NCBI RefSeq assembly: GCF_900169365.1
Contig: NZ_FXZH01000010.1
Location: forward strand, 81,218 to 145,217
Direction of reading: 5' to 3'
DNA: 64,000 nt
Source: Brevibacterium sp. 239c
GTDB lineage: Bacteria > Actinomycetota > Actinomycetes > Actinomycetales > Brevibacteriaceae
Each line of letters opens with the position of its first letter. The stretch's first letter is position 1. Both the position numbers and the translations under genes were made by a program. The notes beneath the pieces were generated by a model. The model ran no database searches and was not told the DNA's origin. It saw only the letters and a program-made list of their open reading frames with translations. This document shows, in pieces, positions 1 to 9,108 of this stretch.

Positions 1-644
1 CCGATGATTCCGAGCGCCAGGGGTGCTGCGGAACTTTCGCTGGCTGCCTGCTCGCCCGAACCCGAGGGATCCTGGGCCGATTCGGAACTGTCGGGGGCTG
101 CGCCTGCGGAGGGGTCAGCCTCGGCGGCGGTGACAGTGAAGGACGGGGCGGGGGAGTCCAGGTCCTCCTCTGACTGGCCCTCCTTGGGCACCTGATCCCA
201 TTTCGTCTTAGCGCCCTTGCATTCCTGTGTGGTCGGGAAGACCAGGGTCTTCCCCTCGGTCTCGGGAGGGAGGAAGAGGGAGAGTTCGAAGGAGTCCCGC
301 TGATCCGCCGACAGCGGCGTCTTCGCGGTGTAGTCGATCTCCTTGACGTCTTTGGTCTTGTCGCCGTCTTCGTGGACGGACGTGATCTTCCAATTCGGAT
401 TCACGCTCGGTGTGATTCCGGAGAGCTCGTCTGGCAGACCGATCCGGACCTTTTCGGTGGGTTTGCCCTCACATCCGTGGGGGACGCTGACGGTCATCAC
501 AGTGTAGGAGCCTGCGGCAGTCGAGTCCGGTTCGACGGTGACATGGGCCGAGGCTGCTCCGGGGCCCGTGAACACGAGGCCGAGGGAGAGGGCGACCGCG
601 CCCACGCCGGGAATCGTCAGTGATCGCATACGTGCACGGGGCAT
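1..644 (-). CDS. YcnI-like DUF1775 copper protein (partial, runs off left edge)
   Basis: I read an open frame from ATG at 644 to the window edge, so the C-terminus is missing. The protein starts MPRARMRSLTIPGVG with a hydrophobic signal peptide ending near ASA, and the mature form begins HVTVEPDS. That N-terminal His after signal cleavage is the copper-ligand pattern of the YcnI/DUF1775 family, which is exported and usually encoded with CopC/CopD-type copper genes. The DUF1775 core is followed by a Ser/Ala/Glu-rich stretch (SAGAAPDSSESAQDPSGSG) and the start of a hydrophobic segment (APLALGIIG), consistent with a C-terminal membrane anchor. AAGGA lies about 9 nt before the start. A second ATG 15 nt downstream is possible. 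Function is inferred from the family. Confidence 0.8.
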   Translation of the reverse strand, partial: MPRARMRSLTIPGVGAVALSLGLVFTGPGAASAHVTVEPDSTAAGSYTVMTVSVPHGCEGKPTEKVRIGLPDELSGITPSVNPNWKITSVHEDGDKTKDVKEIDYTAKTPLSADQRDSFELSLFLPPETEGKTLVFPTTQECKGAKTKWDQVPKEGQSEEDLDSPAPSFTVTAAEADPSAGAAPDSSESAQDPSGSGEQAASESSAAPLALGII

Positions 645-688
645 TGCGGTTCCTTGCTGGAAGGGGGCCGTCGGTGACGCCGACGGAT

Positions 689-705
689 TTCTACGTTACG
701 TAGAA
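689..705. promoter_or_regulatory. Inverted repeat upstream of the YcnI-like gene
   Basis: TTCTACGT-T-ACGTAGAA is a perfect 8-bp inverted repeat with a one-base centre. It lies 45 bp before the YcnI-like start and about 215 bp before purA. Its size fits the operator of a dimeric repressor. The regulator is not identifiable from this window. Metal control is only a guess from the neighbouring gene. Confidence 0.4.
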
Positions 706-919
706 ATGGTACTCCTGGGCTTCGACGGAAGCCAGCTCTCATGGGGCTGCACCGGTGGGCGCAAGGATTCGGGTCGAGCGCGTTGTGGATGTTGAAACCT
801 TCGGCGTCTGGATTCACATCTGCGCCGAGGCGGGGTGCGACGCCTGCCGTGTCACAGTGACCCAGTAGACTAATGCGGTAATGACATCCCCTCCCTTCAC
901 TTCGAGGTGAACAACTCTC

Positions 920-2206
920 ATGCCAGCAATCGTTGTCGTCGGCGCCCAATGGGGTGACGAAGGTAAAGGCAAAACGACCGATATCCTCGGGACCAGCGTC
1001 GACTACGTGGTCAAGCCCAATGGCGGGAACAACGCAGGTCACACGGTTGTCGTCGGCGGTGAGAAGTACGAACTCAAACTGTTGCCGGCAGGCATCCTCT
1101 CACCCAACGTCACCCCGGTCATCGGCAACGGCGTCGTCGTCAACCTCGAAGCACTGTTCGAGGAGATCGAGGCTCTGGAATCCCGCGGAGCAGACACGTC
1201 GAAGCTGCGGATCTCGGCCAACGCCCACCTCGTCGCGCCCTACCACCAGACCCTGGACAAGGTGACCGAACGGTTCCTGGGCAAACGTGCCATCGGCACC
1301 ACCGGACGCGGCATCGGGCCCGCCTATATGGACAAGATCGGACGCCTGGGCATCCGCGTCCAGGACATCTTCGACGAGTCGATCCTGCGCCAGAAGATCG
1401 AAGGTTCGCTGCGGCAGAAGAACGAACTCCTCGTCAAGGTCTACAACCGTCGGGCCGTCGACGTTGAGGAGATCGTCGAATACTTCGAGCCTTTCATCGA
1501 ACGACTGCGCCCCTACGTTGCAGAGACCGAGCAGCTGCTCAACGATGCTCTCGACCGTGGCGAAGTCATCGTCATGGAGGGTGGCCAAGCGACCATGCTC
1601 GACGTTGACCACGGCACCTACCCGTTCGTGACCTCGTCGAACCCGACTGCCGGCGGATCCTGCGTCGGCTCGGGGATCGGCCCCACCCGCATCAACCGAG
1701 TCGTCGGAATCGTCAAGGCCTACACCACACGTGTGGGTGCCGGGCCATTCCCCACGGAACTCTTCGACGACATGGGGGAGTACCTGCAGAAGGCCGGCGG
1801 TGAGTTCGGAGTCAACACCGGACGTCCGCGCCGCTGCGGTTGGTACGACGCTGTCATCGCCCGTTACGCTGCACGCGTCAACGGTTTCACCGACTACGTG
1901 CTGACGAAGCTCGACGTGCTCACCGGCATCGAGAGAATCCCCGTGTGCGTGGCCTACGAAGTCGACGGAGTCCGCCAGGATGAGATGCCGATGTCGCAGA
2001 CCGAGTTCCACCACGCCAAGCCCATCTTCGAATACTTCGAAGGCTGGACTGAGGACATCACCGGAGCCAGGACCTTCGATGACTTGCCGGAGAACGCCCA
2101 GAAGTACGTGCTCGCACTCGAGGAGCGCTCGGGCTGCCGGATGTCGGTCATCGGCGTCGGTCCCGACCGCGAACAGTCGATCGTCAGGCATGACCTGCTG
2201 GACTGA
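920..2206 (+). CDS. purA: Adenylosuccinate synthase
   Basis: Full-length 428-residue PurA. It catalyses IMP + Asp + GTP to adenylosuccinate, the first committed step from IMP to AMP, in the cytosol. The start [21 protein letters not shown] carries the family's P-loop (GDEGKGK) with the catalytic Asp. Other hallmarks are [17 protein letters not shown], the stretch [15 protein letters not shown] and the C-terminal [17 protein letters not shown] ribosome site precedes ATG 920. The gene stands alone, with a strong terminator hairpin about 95 bp after its stop, so it is probably monocistronic. Confidence 0.98.
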   Translation: MPAIVVVGAQWGDEGKGKTTDILGTSVDYVVKPNGGNNAGHTVVVGGEKYELKLLPAGILSPNVTPVIGNGVVVNLEALFEEIEALESRGADTSKLRISANAHLVAPYHQTLDKVTERFLGKRAIGTTGRGIGPAYMDKIGRLGIRVQDIFDESILRQKIEGSLRQKNELLVKVYNRRAVDVEEIVEYFEPFIERLRPYVAETEQLLNDALDRGEVIVMEGGQATMLDVDHGTYPFVTSSNPTAGGSCVGSGIGPTRINRVVGIVKAYTTRVGAGPFPTELFDDMGEYLQKAGGEFGVNTGRPRRCGWYDAVIARYAARVNGFTDYVLTKLDVLTGIERIPVCVAYEVDGVRQDEMPMSQTEFHHAKPIFEYFEGWTEDITGARTFDDLPENAQKYVLALEERSGCRMSVIGVGPDREQSIVRHDLLD

Positions 2207-2298
2207 GGCTCCTTCGCGAGGCTGAAGCTCTGTGAGACTTAAGAGTGGGAAACGCATCGCGAAGTAGACGTTTGAGCGCCTGAGACAGGTGAACAGTA

Positions 2299-2335
2299 AA
2301 GGGCGGGACCGACAGATCATGTCGGTCCTGCCCTT
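2299..2335 (+). terminator. Rho-independent-type hairpin after purA
   Basis: A 16-bp stem with one mismatch (AAGGGCGGGACCGACA against TGTCGGTCCTGCCCTT) closes a 5-nt loop. It lies between purA and the tctC gene. There is no long U-run, which is common for actinobacterial terminators. Confidence 0.75.
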
Positions 2336-2438
2336 CGCTGTGCTCAGTGTTGTAGTCCGGATGGGGTGTGCCGATATGCGGGATCTCGAGGCTCCGTTCT
2401 CAGCTCGTGTGTCTCATTCTCGCAGGGACCGTTGAGGT

Positions 2439-3503
2439 ATGAAGTCATCAGCGGGTAACGTGCGGACCATGCTCCACTTCGGAATCCCACTGGCGCGATC
2501 ATCCTCGCTGAAGCGGGCTGTCAGACGCATCGGCGCAGCGTCCATCGGACTCTCGCTGATAGCCGTGACGACGGCGTGCATGCCCGATATCCATAGAAAC
2601 GAAGGCTTTCCGCCTCCTCGTGTCACCGCTATTGCAGCTGGGTCTCCAGGCGGCCTCGACCTGACTACACGTATCACCAATGACGGATTCGAAGCAGCGG
2701 ATATCGACACTTTCATGTCGATCGAAAACATGGGCGGTGGGGGAGGGAACCCAGCTCGCGCCGCGGTTCTGCAGCGGGAGAACGACGGCACTTCCGTCGT
2801 TTTCGAATCTAACCGCATCTTCCTCTCGAACATCACCGGAACCACCACAATGTCGCTGGAGGACTTCACCCCCATCGCTCAGCTGACCACCGACTACGAA
2901 GTGTGGATCGTGAAGGCCGGGTCGGAATACGACTCGGCAAAGAAGGTTCTCAACGACGTCAAGGGGGACCCGAGTTCGGTCAACTTCGGAATCGGAACGG
3001 TCCCCAGTGATGATCAGCTCAATGTCCTCCGCCCCGCCAGCGAATTCGGAGTCGACGAACTCTCCAAACTCAATCTCGTTGCATTCTCTGATGGTGGGGA
3101 CCTCAACAACGAGCTGTTGGGCGGACGGATCGACGTGGCTTCGACCGGAATGTCGGAAGCCATGGAACTTGTCGACAGTGGAGACATCGAGATCATTGCG
3201 GTGTCGGCACCGGAACCAGTGGACCTGGCACCAGGGGTGCCGACATGGCACGACCTCGGAATGGACATCACCATCAACCACTGGCGAGGTGTCTTCGGTC
3301 CGGCAGACATGCCCGAAGACGCAGTCGACTGGTGGCGTAAGGCGTTGCAGGAGGCAGTGGAGACCGACGATTTCGTCAAACAATCCGATGCCTTGGGAAT
3401 CAACCCCGACTACCTCGCGGGTGACGAATGGCTCGAGACGGTGATTCAACCCGAGAAGAAGGAATCGACAGAGGTGCTGAAGAAAGTGGGGCTGGTGAAA
3501 TGA
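2439..3503 (+). CDS. tctC: Tripartite tricarboxylate transporter substrate-binding lipoprotein (TctC family), copy 1
   Basis: This is the extracytoplasmic solute receptor of a TTT system, which hands a carboxylate to the TctA/TctB membrane pair. The 354-residue product has a basic N-terminus, a hydrophobic segment (IGAASIGLSLIAVTTAC) and a lipobox Cys, so it should be a lipoprotein. The mature part has the Bug/TctC fold signature: an early AAGSPGGLDL glycine loop, an ENMGGGGGNPARAAV segment, and a C-terminal region with HWRGVFGPADMPEDAVDWW. Its stop overlaps the tctB start by 4 bp. The start is uncertain: GAGG lies very close to ATG 2439, and ATG 2469 is an alternative. The substrate cannot be told from sequence. 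Confidence 0.85.
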   Translation: MKSSAGNVRTMLHFGIPLARSSSLKRAVRRIGAASIGLSLIAVTTACMPDIHRNEGFPPPRVTAIAAGSPGGLDLTTRITNDGFEAADIDTFMSIENMGGGGGNPARAAVLQRENDGTSVVFESNRIFLSNITGTTTMSLEDFTPIAQLTTDYEVWIVKAGSEYDSAKKVLNDVKGDPSSVNFGIGTVPSDDQLNVLRPASEFGVDELSKLNLVAFSDGGDLNNELLGGRIDVASTGMSEAMELVDSGDIEIIAVSAPEPVDLAPGVPTWHDLGMDITINHWRGVFGPADMPEDAVDWWRKALQEAVETDDFVKQSDALGINPDYLAGDEWLETVIQPEKKESTEVLKKVGLVK

Positions 3504-4054
3504 GTGCGAACACCGAACCCACCGCAACCGATGCGGTCGATGAACCGTACTTGGAAGCCGGAAGTCGCACCACCTCGGCGGGAATTTCGACCATTGTTCT
3601 TGGCTTTCTCGCGGTCTTCTTCTTCATCAACGCGCTTCTGCTTCCAAGCTCTGCCGGTGAGGACGGCATCGGTCCGAAATCATTTCCCGTTGTCGTCGGC
3701 ATCGTTCTACTGTGCACAACGATCCTTGGCATCGTCGCCATCCTGCGCGGCGGCGTTGAAGTCAGACCTGTCGGTGGGGGCGAAATTCTTCGTGTCGGCT
3801 GGTGCATCGTCCTCTTCGGTCTGTACGCGGCATCGGTCTTTCTCATCGGTTTCGTCGAAGCCTCGGTGATCTTCTCGATGCTCGTGTCGATGACGGTGTT
3901 CGGTGTCCGGCTCAGCCTGGCCCGAGCCTGCGGCCTCTTCGCCATCAACATCGTCATAGCGATGGTGCTGTTCCTCATCTTTGATGTCTGGCTCAACGTC
4001 CTCCTGCCAGTCGGCTGGCTTGAATACTGGGTCTTTGGAGGTCTGCAGCTATGA
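3500..4054 (+). CDS. tctB: Tripartite tricarboxylate transporter small membrane subunit (TctB family), copy 1
   Basis: 184-residue small integral membrane subunit of the TTT transporter. ATG 3500 is chosen because it overlaps the tctC stop as ATGA, giving translational coupling; an upstream in-frame ATG lies inside tctC. About four hydrophobic segments are visible: AGISTIVLGFLAVFFFINALLL, FPVVVGIVLLCTTILGIVAIL, ILRVGWCIVLFGLYAASVFLIG and GLFAINIVIAMVLFLIFDVWL. Its stop overlaps tctA by 4 bp. The family is poorly conserved, so the call rests mainly on topology and on the position between TctC and TctA. Confidence 0.82.
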   Translation: MSANTEPTATDAVDEPYLEAGSRTTSAGISTIVLGFLAVFFFINALLLPSSAGEDGIGPKSFPVVVGIVLLCTTILGIVAILRGGVEVRPVGGGEILRVGWCIVLFGLYAASVFLIGFVEASVIFSMLVSMTVFGVRLSLARACGLFAINIVIAMVLFLIFDVWLNVLLPVGWLEYWVFGGLQL

Positions 4055-5562
4055 ACACTGTCAATGAACTGCTCTCGGCCCTCGGCGGAATCGCTACCTC
4101 GCCGAGCTTGCTGCTGATCATCCTCGGAGGAGTCATCCTCGGGACAGTCGCTGGCCTGTTGCCCGGCATCGGCCCGTCGACTGCGATTGCGCTGCTGCTG
4201 CCGGTCGCGATTACGGTTCCGGCCGAAATCTCCTTGCCGCTTATGGTGTCTTTGTACCTTGGGGCCGAATACGGCGGGAGGATCTCCGCGATCCTGCTGA
4301 ATATTCCCGGGGATCCGGGTGCCATCATGACTACCCTCGACGGGCATCCGATGGCGTTGAAGGGCAAGGCCGCAACCGCGCTGTCGATCTCAGCCATCGC
4401 CTCATTCGTAGGAAGTATGCTGGCCTTCCTCGGTCTCGCATTCATTGCCGGACCGATGTCGGAGTTGGGACTGGCATTCGGTCCGGGAGCGTACTTCGCC
4501 GTCGTCGTGATGGCGCTCGTCCTCAGTGCAACCCTGGTCGGATCGGCACCGATGCTGGGGCTGACCGCTGTGGCCATCGGCGTCGCTGTTTCAACCGTCG
4601 GCATCGAACTTCAATCCGGCCTTCCCCGGTTCACCTTCGGCAGCTTCACGTTGTTGGAAGGCATTGACCCGATTGTCGCGATCATCGGTGTATTCGGTGT
4701 CGGAGAGATCCTCGCCAGCACCACGATGGGCAAAGACTCCCAAGTCATGTCGAAGCTGTCAGGGAGGTTCCTGCCCACCGGTCGTGAACTCAGACAGGGA
4801 ACACTTCCAAGTCTGCGCGGATCCGTCATCGGCTTCATCGCAGGTGTCCTGCCTGGCGCGGGCACGACAATCGCAGCCTTCTTCTCCTATGGTCTGGAAA
4901 AGCGCCTTGCTCCGGAATCGGCCGGAATGGGCAAAGGTGCGGTTCGAGGGCTGGTTGCTCCTGAGTCCGCGAACAATGCCGCTGTCTCCGGTTCGATGGT
5001 GCCCCTGCTGACATTGGGCATTCCCGGCTCGGGCACCACCGCAGTGCTGCTCGCCTATCTGATGATGTACGGCCTCAATCCAGGACCCGGATTCTTCGAC
5101 GCCAATCCGGAACTCGCATGGACGATCATCGGTGCGCTGCTGGTCAGCGCGATCATGGGTGTCGTCATCAACATCGGCGCATCTCCTCTGCTCGCGAAGA
5201 TCCTCTCAATCCCGATGCCCTTCATGGCTCCGGTCATCCTCATGCTCGCGCTCATCTCCTGCTACAGCATTCACAATTCTGTGACTGACGTATATATCGC
5301 TTTGGCGTTCGGAGTACTCGGATATGTCATGCGGCTGGTTGGAATGGCGCCTGCGCTGCTGGTGATCGGACTGGTCCTGGGCGAGATGCTCGAGCGCAAC
5401 TTGCAACAGGCGCTGGGCCTGACAGGCGGCAATTTCTGGGCCGTGATCTCCGATCCGCTTGCCATGGTCTTCATCATCATTGCCCTGCTCGCCCTCGTCT
5501 CGGTGCTGCCGTGGCGACGGATGTTCGGAAAGAAGAAGACCGATGCGAAGACGAAAGTCTGA
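4051..5562 (+). CDS. tctA: Tripartite tricarboxylate transporter large permease (TctA family), copy 1
   Basis: 503-residue polytopic permease of the TTT system, in the TctA size range of about 500 residues. Family motifs are present: GTVAGLLPGIGPSTAIALLLP near residue 31, YGGRISAILLNIPGDPGAIMTTLDGHPMA near 75, the central GVLPGAGTTIAAFFSYGLEK, and ESANNAAVSGSMVPLLTLGIPGSGTTAVLL. It is driven by an ion gradient and works with the TctC receptor. ATG 4051 overlaps the tctB stop (ATGA), so the three genes form a tight operon. A second TctA sits at 39324-40874. Confidence 0.95.
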   Translation: MNTVNELLSALGGIATSPSLLLIILGGVILGTVAGLLPGIGPSTAIALLLPVAITVPAEISLPLMVSLYLGAEYGGRISAILLNIPGDPGAIMTTLDGHPMALKGKAATALSISAIASFVGSMLAFLGLAFIAGPMSELGLAFGPGAYFAVVVMALVLSATLVGSAPMLGLTAVAIGVAVSTVGIELQSGLPRFTFGSFTLLEGIDPIVAIIGVFGVGEILASTTMGKDSQVMSKLSGRFLPTGRELRQGTLPSLRGSVIGFIAGVLPGAGTTIAAFFSYGLEKRLAPESAGMGKGAVRGLVAPESANNAAVSGSMVPLLTLGIPGSGTTAVLLAYLMMYGLNPGPGFFDANPELAWTIIGALLVSAIMGVVINIGASPLLAKILSIPMPFMAPVILMLALISCYSIHNSVTDVYIALAFGVLGYVMRLVGMAPALLVIGLVLGEMLERNLQQALGLTGGNFWAVISDPLAMVFIIIALLALVSVLPWRRMFGKKKTDAKTKV

Positions 5563-5622
5563 ATCGAACCCAGAAGAGCTGAAATACGGCGGGGCCGATA
5601 GATCTTGTTGCTCTGCCCGTGC

Positions 5623-5638
5623 AGCTGCCGCCGCAGCT
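5623..5638. terminator. Short hairpin between convergent tctA and a small gene
   Basis: AGCTGC-CGCC-GCAGCT forms a 6-bp stem with a 4-nt loop at the end of the minus-strand small gene, 60 bp after the tctA stop. It has no U-tract. It is a weak candidate for a shared terminator. Confidence 0.3.
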
Positions 5639-5915
5639 AGCCGCGCAGTTCGCGGATCGCCTCGATACCTCCGTCATACGCGGCAGAGATGTCTTCGAGA
5701 TCGATCCGATCCGGCAGATCGCCGGCGGACTGATGTCTGAGCATGAACTCCACAGCGGCCCGAGCGGTGGCATCGTCATTGCGCAGCACACCATCCGAGA
5801 CGTCTTCGGCATCGGAGAGGATGAGCACGATCTCCTCTGTTCCGGCACCCGTATGAATGCTGGCCAGGAACTCTCCGGTGTCCTGTAGTTCGATGTCGAT
5901 GCTCTCTTCAACCAT
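5637..5915 (-). CDS. Small acidic protein of unknown function
   Basis: 92-residue acidic protein (MVEESIDIELQDTGEFLASIHTGAGTE...). I do not recognise the family. A good ribosome site (AGGAG, 7 nt before ATG 5915) and G/C-ended codons support a real gene. It has no signal peptide or membrane segment. The N-terminal half looks like short beta strands (IVLILSDAED) and the rest helical (ATARAAVEFMLRHQ), ending in a helix with IEAIRELRG. It is convergent to tctA and divergent from the DUF1989 gene. Confidence 0.6.
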   Translation of the reverse strand: MVEESIDIELQDTGEFLASIHTGAGTEEIVLILSDAEDVSDGVLRNDDATARAAVEFMLRHQSAGDLPDRIDLEDISAAYDGGIEAIRELRG

Positions 5916-6074
5916 TTCGGTCTCCTACGGTGCGGCGCGAACGGCGGCTCTCTTTTCAGCATAGACCTCGTCGACAACCACTTGGGCCGCAGGCGGCAAC
6001 GTGGCATCGTGGCAGACAGGCCACCGGACATCGCGGTTGGAACAACGCCGGACACAGCAGCAGGGGAGACGATC

Positions 6075-6917
6075 ATGGCAGAGAACGCACGTCTGACCGA
6101 AGCGGCCTACCAAGGTCCCGCGCTCGACGTCGACGAAGACTTCTACGGACGAATCGGGCAGGACACGGACGACCGGGAGATCGTCGACGAATTCACGATT
6201 CCGATCCGTTCCGGTCAGGCATGGGACGTTCCCGCTGGCCATGTCTGTCGAATCTCCACAATCGAGGGACCGCAGGTCGGCGACCTCAATCTGTGGAACC
6301 GCCACGATCCCCGGGAGAGATTCTGGGCTTCGCGCACCCGCCAACTTCAGGCCGCACACCTGTCGACCTTCGACCGTCTGTGGTCGACCCTGCCCTTCCT
6401 GCGACCGATGGCCACAATCGTCAACGACACTCTGGCCGATTACGGCACCGACCCCGAAGGCGGCCGACTTCATGACACTCTCGGTACTCGTTGCGATCCC
6501 TACGTCTCGACGATGCTCAGCGGAGTCGACTTCGACAATCACTGCCACTCGAACTTGGTCCGAGCCATCCTCCCGTTCGGGCTGACCGAGTTCGACGTCC
6601 ACGATGTCCTCAACGTCTTTCAATGCACGGGACTGAATGACAACGACGAATACTTCATGAAGACTTGTCCCGCCAGACCTGGCGACCACTTCGAATTCTT
6701 CGCGGAACAGGACCTTCTGGCAGCCCTCTCCACCTGCCCCGGCGGAGACCTGTCCAAGCCGATGTTCGGCGAAGGCAATGACGACCCGGTCGAGAACTGC
6801 CACCCACTTCAGGTCACGGTCTATGCGCTGCCAGAGAACCTCCTCGGCGATTGGAGTGAACCGGAATCACCGAACTACCGAGGCATGCATGGGCTAAAGC
6901 CGCAGACATGGGCCTGA
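6075..6917 (+). CDS. DUF1989 / urea carboxylase-associated family protein
   Basis: 280-residue soluble protein of the DUF1989 family, whose members occur with urea carboxylase or with amine and amino-acid uptake genes. Their biochemical role is not settled. Visible blocks: FTIPIRSGQAWDVPAGHVCRISTIEGPQVGDLNLWN, GTRCDPY, NHCHSNLVRA, NVFQCTGLN and CPARPGDHFEFFAEQDLLAALSTCPGGDL, with conserved Cys and His residues that suggest metal binding. ATG 6075 is chosen for its GGGGAG ribosome site; an upstream in-frame ATG has none. The last 189 nt recur, without gaps, in a remnant at 10883-11071 on the far side of the ABC operon. Confidence 0.85.
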   Translation: MAENARLTEAAYQGPALDVDEDFYGRIGQDTDDREIVDEFTIPIRSGQAWDVPAGHVCRISTIEGPQVGDLNLWNRHDPRERFWASRTRQLQAAHLSTFDRLWSTLPFLRPMATIVNDTLADYGTDPEGGRLHDTLGTRCDPYVSTMLSGVDFDNHCHSNLVRAILPFGLTEFDVHDVLNVFQCTGLNDNDEYFMKTCPARPGDHFEFFAEQDLLAALSTCPGGDLSKPMFGEGNDDPVENCHPLQVTVYALPENLLGDWSEPESPNYRGMHGLKPQTWA

Positions 6918-7219
6918 TCTCGTCGGGACAGGTTTGCGACTACATTCACCTCGCTGCCCGGCGTCCCGGGCGGGCCTCCTAGGGCCTTGGTCACGACGGT
7001 CGCGAGCGTGCGACAGTGTCGGAAGACCTCCGGTTCACCGGCGCCAGGGAACAATGAATTTCCCGGTGAGACGCTCAGCGGCAACACCCTGAACAGACAA
7101 CCAGTCCTGCAGCAATTTCGGGCAGAAGGACAGAACTTGTAGTACGGTCCAATCGTGGGCGGCTTCGTAGCGGAGGCTTCGGACATGTGACTCAAACTAC
7201 GAAAGCTGGTGAATAGGCA
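6918..7219. other. Intergenic region before the OpuC-type operon
   Basis: No gene is visible in these 302 bp. A GCCCGG-cgtc-CCGGGC hairpin at 6956-6971 could end transcription of the DUF1989 gene. The rest probably holds the promoter of the osmolyte ABC operon, but I cannot point to convincing -35 and -10 boxes. Confidence 0.4.
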
Positions 7220-7861
7220 GTGCTCGACTTCGTGTCGTCAAGGTGGATGGACATATTGTTCCGCTCCTATCAGCACGCGAGTCTTGTGGTGCAGTCGCTG
7301 GTAGTGGCGACCATCATCGCTCTGCTCATTGCCATGCTCGTATCCAGCCGGCCATGGGGCTCGGCTGTGGCGAACGCGGTTTCCTCGATCGGCCTGACGC
7401 TGCCGTCATTGGCGCTCTTGGGACTGGCGGTTCCGCTGGTCGGGATCGGCACGTTGCCTTCAGTGATGATCGTGATCTTCTATGCCACATTGCCGATTCT
7501 GCGCAATGCCATCGTCGGGCTGCAGAACATTGATGAGGACCTGCTCGAATCCGCGCGCGGACAGGGAATGAGCCGACGGGCCGTCCTCCTGCGCGTCCGG
7601 CTGCCCATGGCCTGGCCGGTCATCATGACCGGCATTCGCGTGTCCGCGCAAATGTCGATGGGAGTAGCTGCCATCGCCGCCTACGCTCTTGGCCCCGGCC
7701 TCGGTGGCTACATCTTCTCCGGACTCAGCCAGATCGGAGGGGCGAACGCCCTCTATTACGCCCTCGCGGGCACCATCGGCGTCATCATTGTGGCGCTGAT
7801 CGTCGACCTTGTGCTCGTGCTGATTGCGCGCCTGACTACTTCGAAGGGATTACTTGTATGA
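7220..7861 (+). CDS. OpuC-type ABC transporter permease, subunit 1
   Basis: 213-residue inner-membrane permease of a glycine betaine/choline/carnitine-type (OpuCB/ProW-like) importer. It has five or six hydrophobic segments and the EAA loop (EDLLESARGQGMSRRAVLLRVRLPMAWPVIMTGIRVSAQM) that docks to the ATPase. GPGLGGYIFSGLSQ is typical of this family. The start is GTG 7220 with a poor ribosome site. The stop overlaps the ATPase start by 4 bp. It is first of four genes with overlapping ends (permease, ATPase, permease, receptor), the standard OpuC layout. Confidence 0.9.
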   Translation: MLDFVSSRWMDILFRSYQHASLVVQSLVVATIIALLIAMLVSSRPWGSAVANAVSSIGLTLPSLALLGLAVPLVGIGTLPSVMIVIFYATLPILRNAIVGLQNIDEDLLESARGQGMSRRAVLLRVRLPMAWPVIMTGIRVSAQMSMGVAAIAAYALGPGLGGYIFSGLSQIGGANALYYALAGTIGVIIVALIVDLVLVLIARLTTSKGLLV

Positions 7862-9108
7862 CAAAGACTCATCAGGACTCGACGTTCCAGGCAGGTGTCG
7901 ACATCGAGCTGCAGGGAGTCACCAAACGTTACTCGAGCAAGGGTGAAGCGGCAGTCGCCGCCTTGAATGTTGCCATCCCCGCCGGTGAGATGGTGATGTT
8001 CGTCGGACCTTCCGGCTGTGGCAAGACGACGTCGCTGAAGATGATCAATCGTCTGATCGAACCGACAAGCGGTCGGATCCTCATCGACGGCGAGGATGTC
8101 ACCGACATCAACCCGACCAAACTGCGTCGGAAGATCGGCTATGTGATTCAGGGAGGCGGAATGATTCCGCACCTGAGCGTCGGCGACAACGTAGGTCTGG
8201 TTCCAAAGCTGCTGAACTGGGACAAGAAACGCATCCGCGAACGGGTCGATTTGCTGATGGACCTGGTGGGGCTCGATCCCGTGCACTATCGCGATCGTTT
8301 TCCCCGTGAGCTCTCGGGTGGCCAGCAGCAGCGTGTGGGCGTGGCCCGCGGACTCGCAGCCGACCCTCCGATCATCCTGATGGACGAGCCGTTCGGCGCC
8401 GTTGACCCGATCACCCGCTCTCGTCTCCAGGACGAGCTCATGCGAATCCAGTCGGACTTGAAAAAGACGATCGTCTGCGTCACACACGACATCGACGAGG
8501 CGATCAAGCTCGGTGATCGGATCCTGGTCCTGGAGCGTGGAGCCAGGATCGCTCAATACGACACACCGGAGAGCATCCTTGCCGCTCCGGCCAATGAATT
8601 CGTCGAAGACTTCATCGGGTCCGGATCGACCCTCAAGCAGCTCAGCCTGCGTCGCGTGGACGAACTGGATCTCACGCAGCCACCGACTGCGCACATCGGA
8701 GACCGGGTCGCCGAGGTGGAAGAGCGAGTGAGAGCGGCAGGAGAGACGTCGGTGATCGTGCTCGACTCGAGGGAACGGCCGAGGGAATGGCTCAGCCTGC
8801 GCCAGCTTCGCCACGCCGACGAGGTGCCCACCCCCACCACCGACCTGCAAACCGTCATCGACCACAGGTCCACACTCAACGACGCTCTGGACGCCATGCT
8901 GGCCTCCAGCCATGGCGGTGCCATGGTGACCAACCGCGGCCGCTATATCGGAGTGCTCAGCTACACAGCAGTGACCGACTATGTGCGTGCACTCAATGAA
9001 CAGGCCTCCGATGAGGCCGAAACGTCGGGGCCCCGAGCATCCGAAGCTACCCGGACATCCCCGCTGACGCAGGAGAGCTCCGGTCGAAGTTCCGGAGCCG
9101 GTGCGTGA
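7858..9108 (+). CDS. OpuC-type ABC transporter ATPase with C-terminal CBS-like region
   Basis: 416-residue ATPase that powers the osmolyte importer. Walker A is GPSGCGKTT near residue 55, the signature is LSGGQQQRVGVARGL, and Walker B is ILMDEPFGAVD followed by the switch region CVTHDIDEA. The C-terminal part (residues about 260-385) is CBS-like (AAGETSVIVLDS, SLRQLRHADEVPTPTTDLQTVID and GGAMVTNRGRYIGVLSYTAVTDYV). In OpuA/OpuC systems this part senses ionic strength. A Ser/Thr/Gly-rich tail follows. ATGA overlaps with the preceding stop and TGATG with the following gene indicate coupled translation. Confidence 0.93.
   Translation: MTKTHQDSTFQAGVDIELQGVTKRYSSKGEAAVAALNVAIPAGEMVMFVGPSGCGKTTSLKMINRLIEPTSGRILIDGEDVTDINPTKLRRKIGYVIQGGGMIPHLSVGDNVGLVPKLLNWDKKRIRERVDLLMDLVGLDPVHYRDRFPRELSGGQQQRVGVARGLAADPPIILMDEPFGAVDPITRSRLQDELMRIQSDLKKTIVCVTHDIDEAIKLGDRILVLERGARIAQYDTPESILAAPANEFVEDFIGSGSTLKQLSLRRVDELDLTQPPTAHIGDRVAEVEERVRAAGETSVIVLDSRERPREWLSLRQLRHADEVPTPTTDLQTVIDHRSTLNDALDAMLASSHGGAMVTNRGRYIGVLSYTAVTDYVRALNEQASDEAETSGPRASEATRTSPLTQESSGRSSGAGA

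Noticed and set aside
1100..2320. Long open frame (406 codons) antisense to purA
   Set aside because: It is the codon-phase shadow of purA in GC-rich DNA; the product is Val/Asp-rich without any recognisable domain and has no ribosome site.
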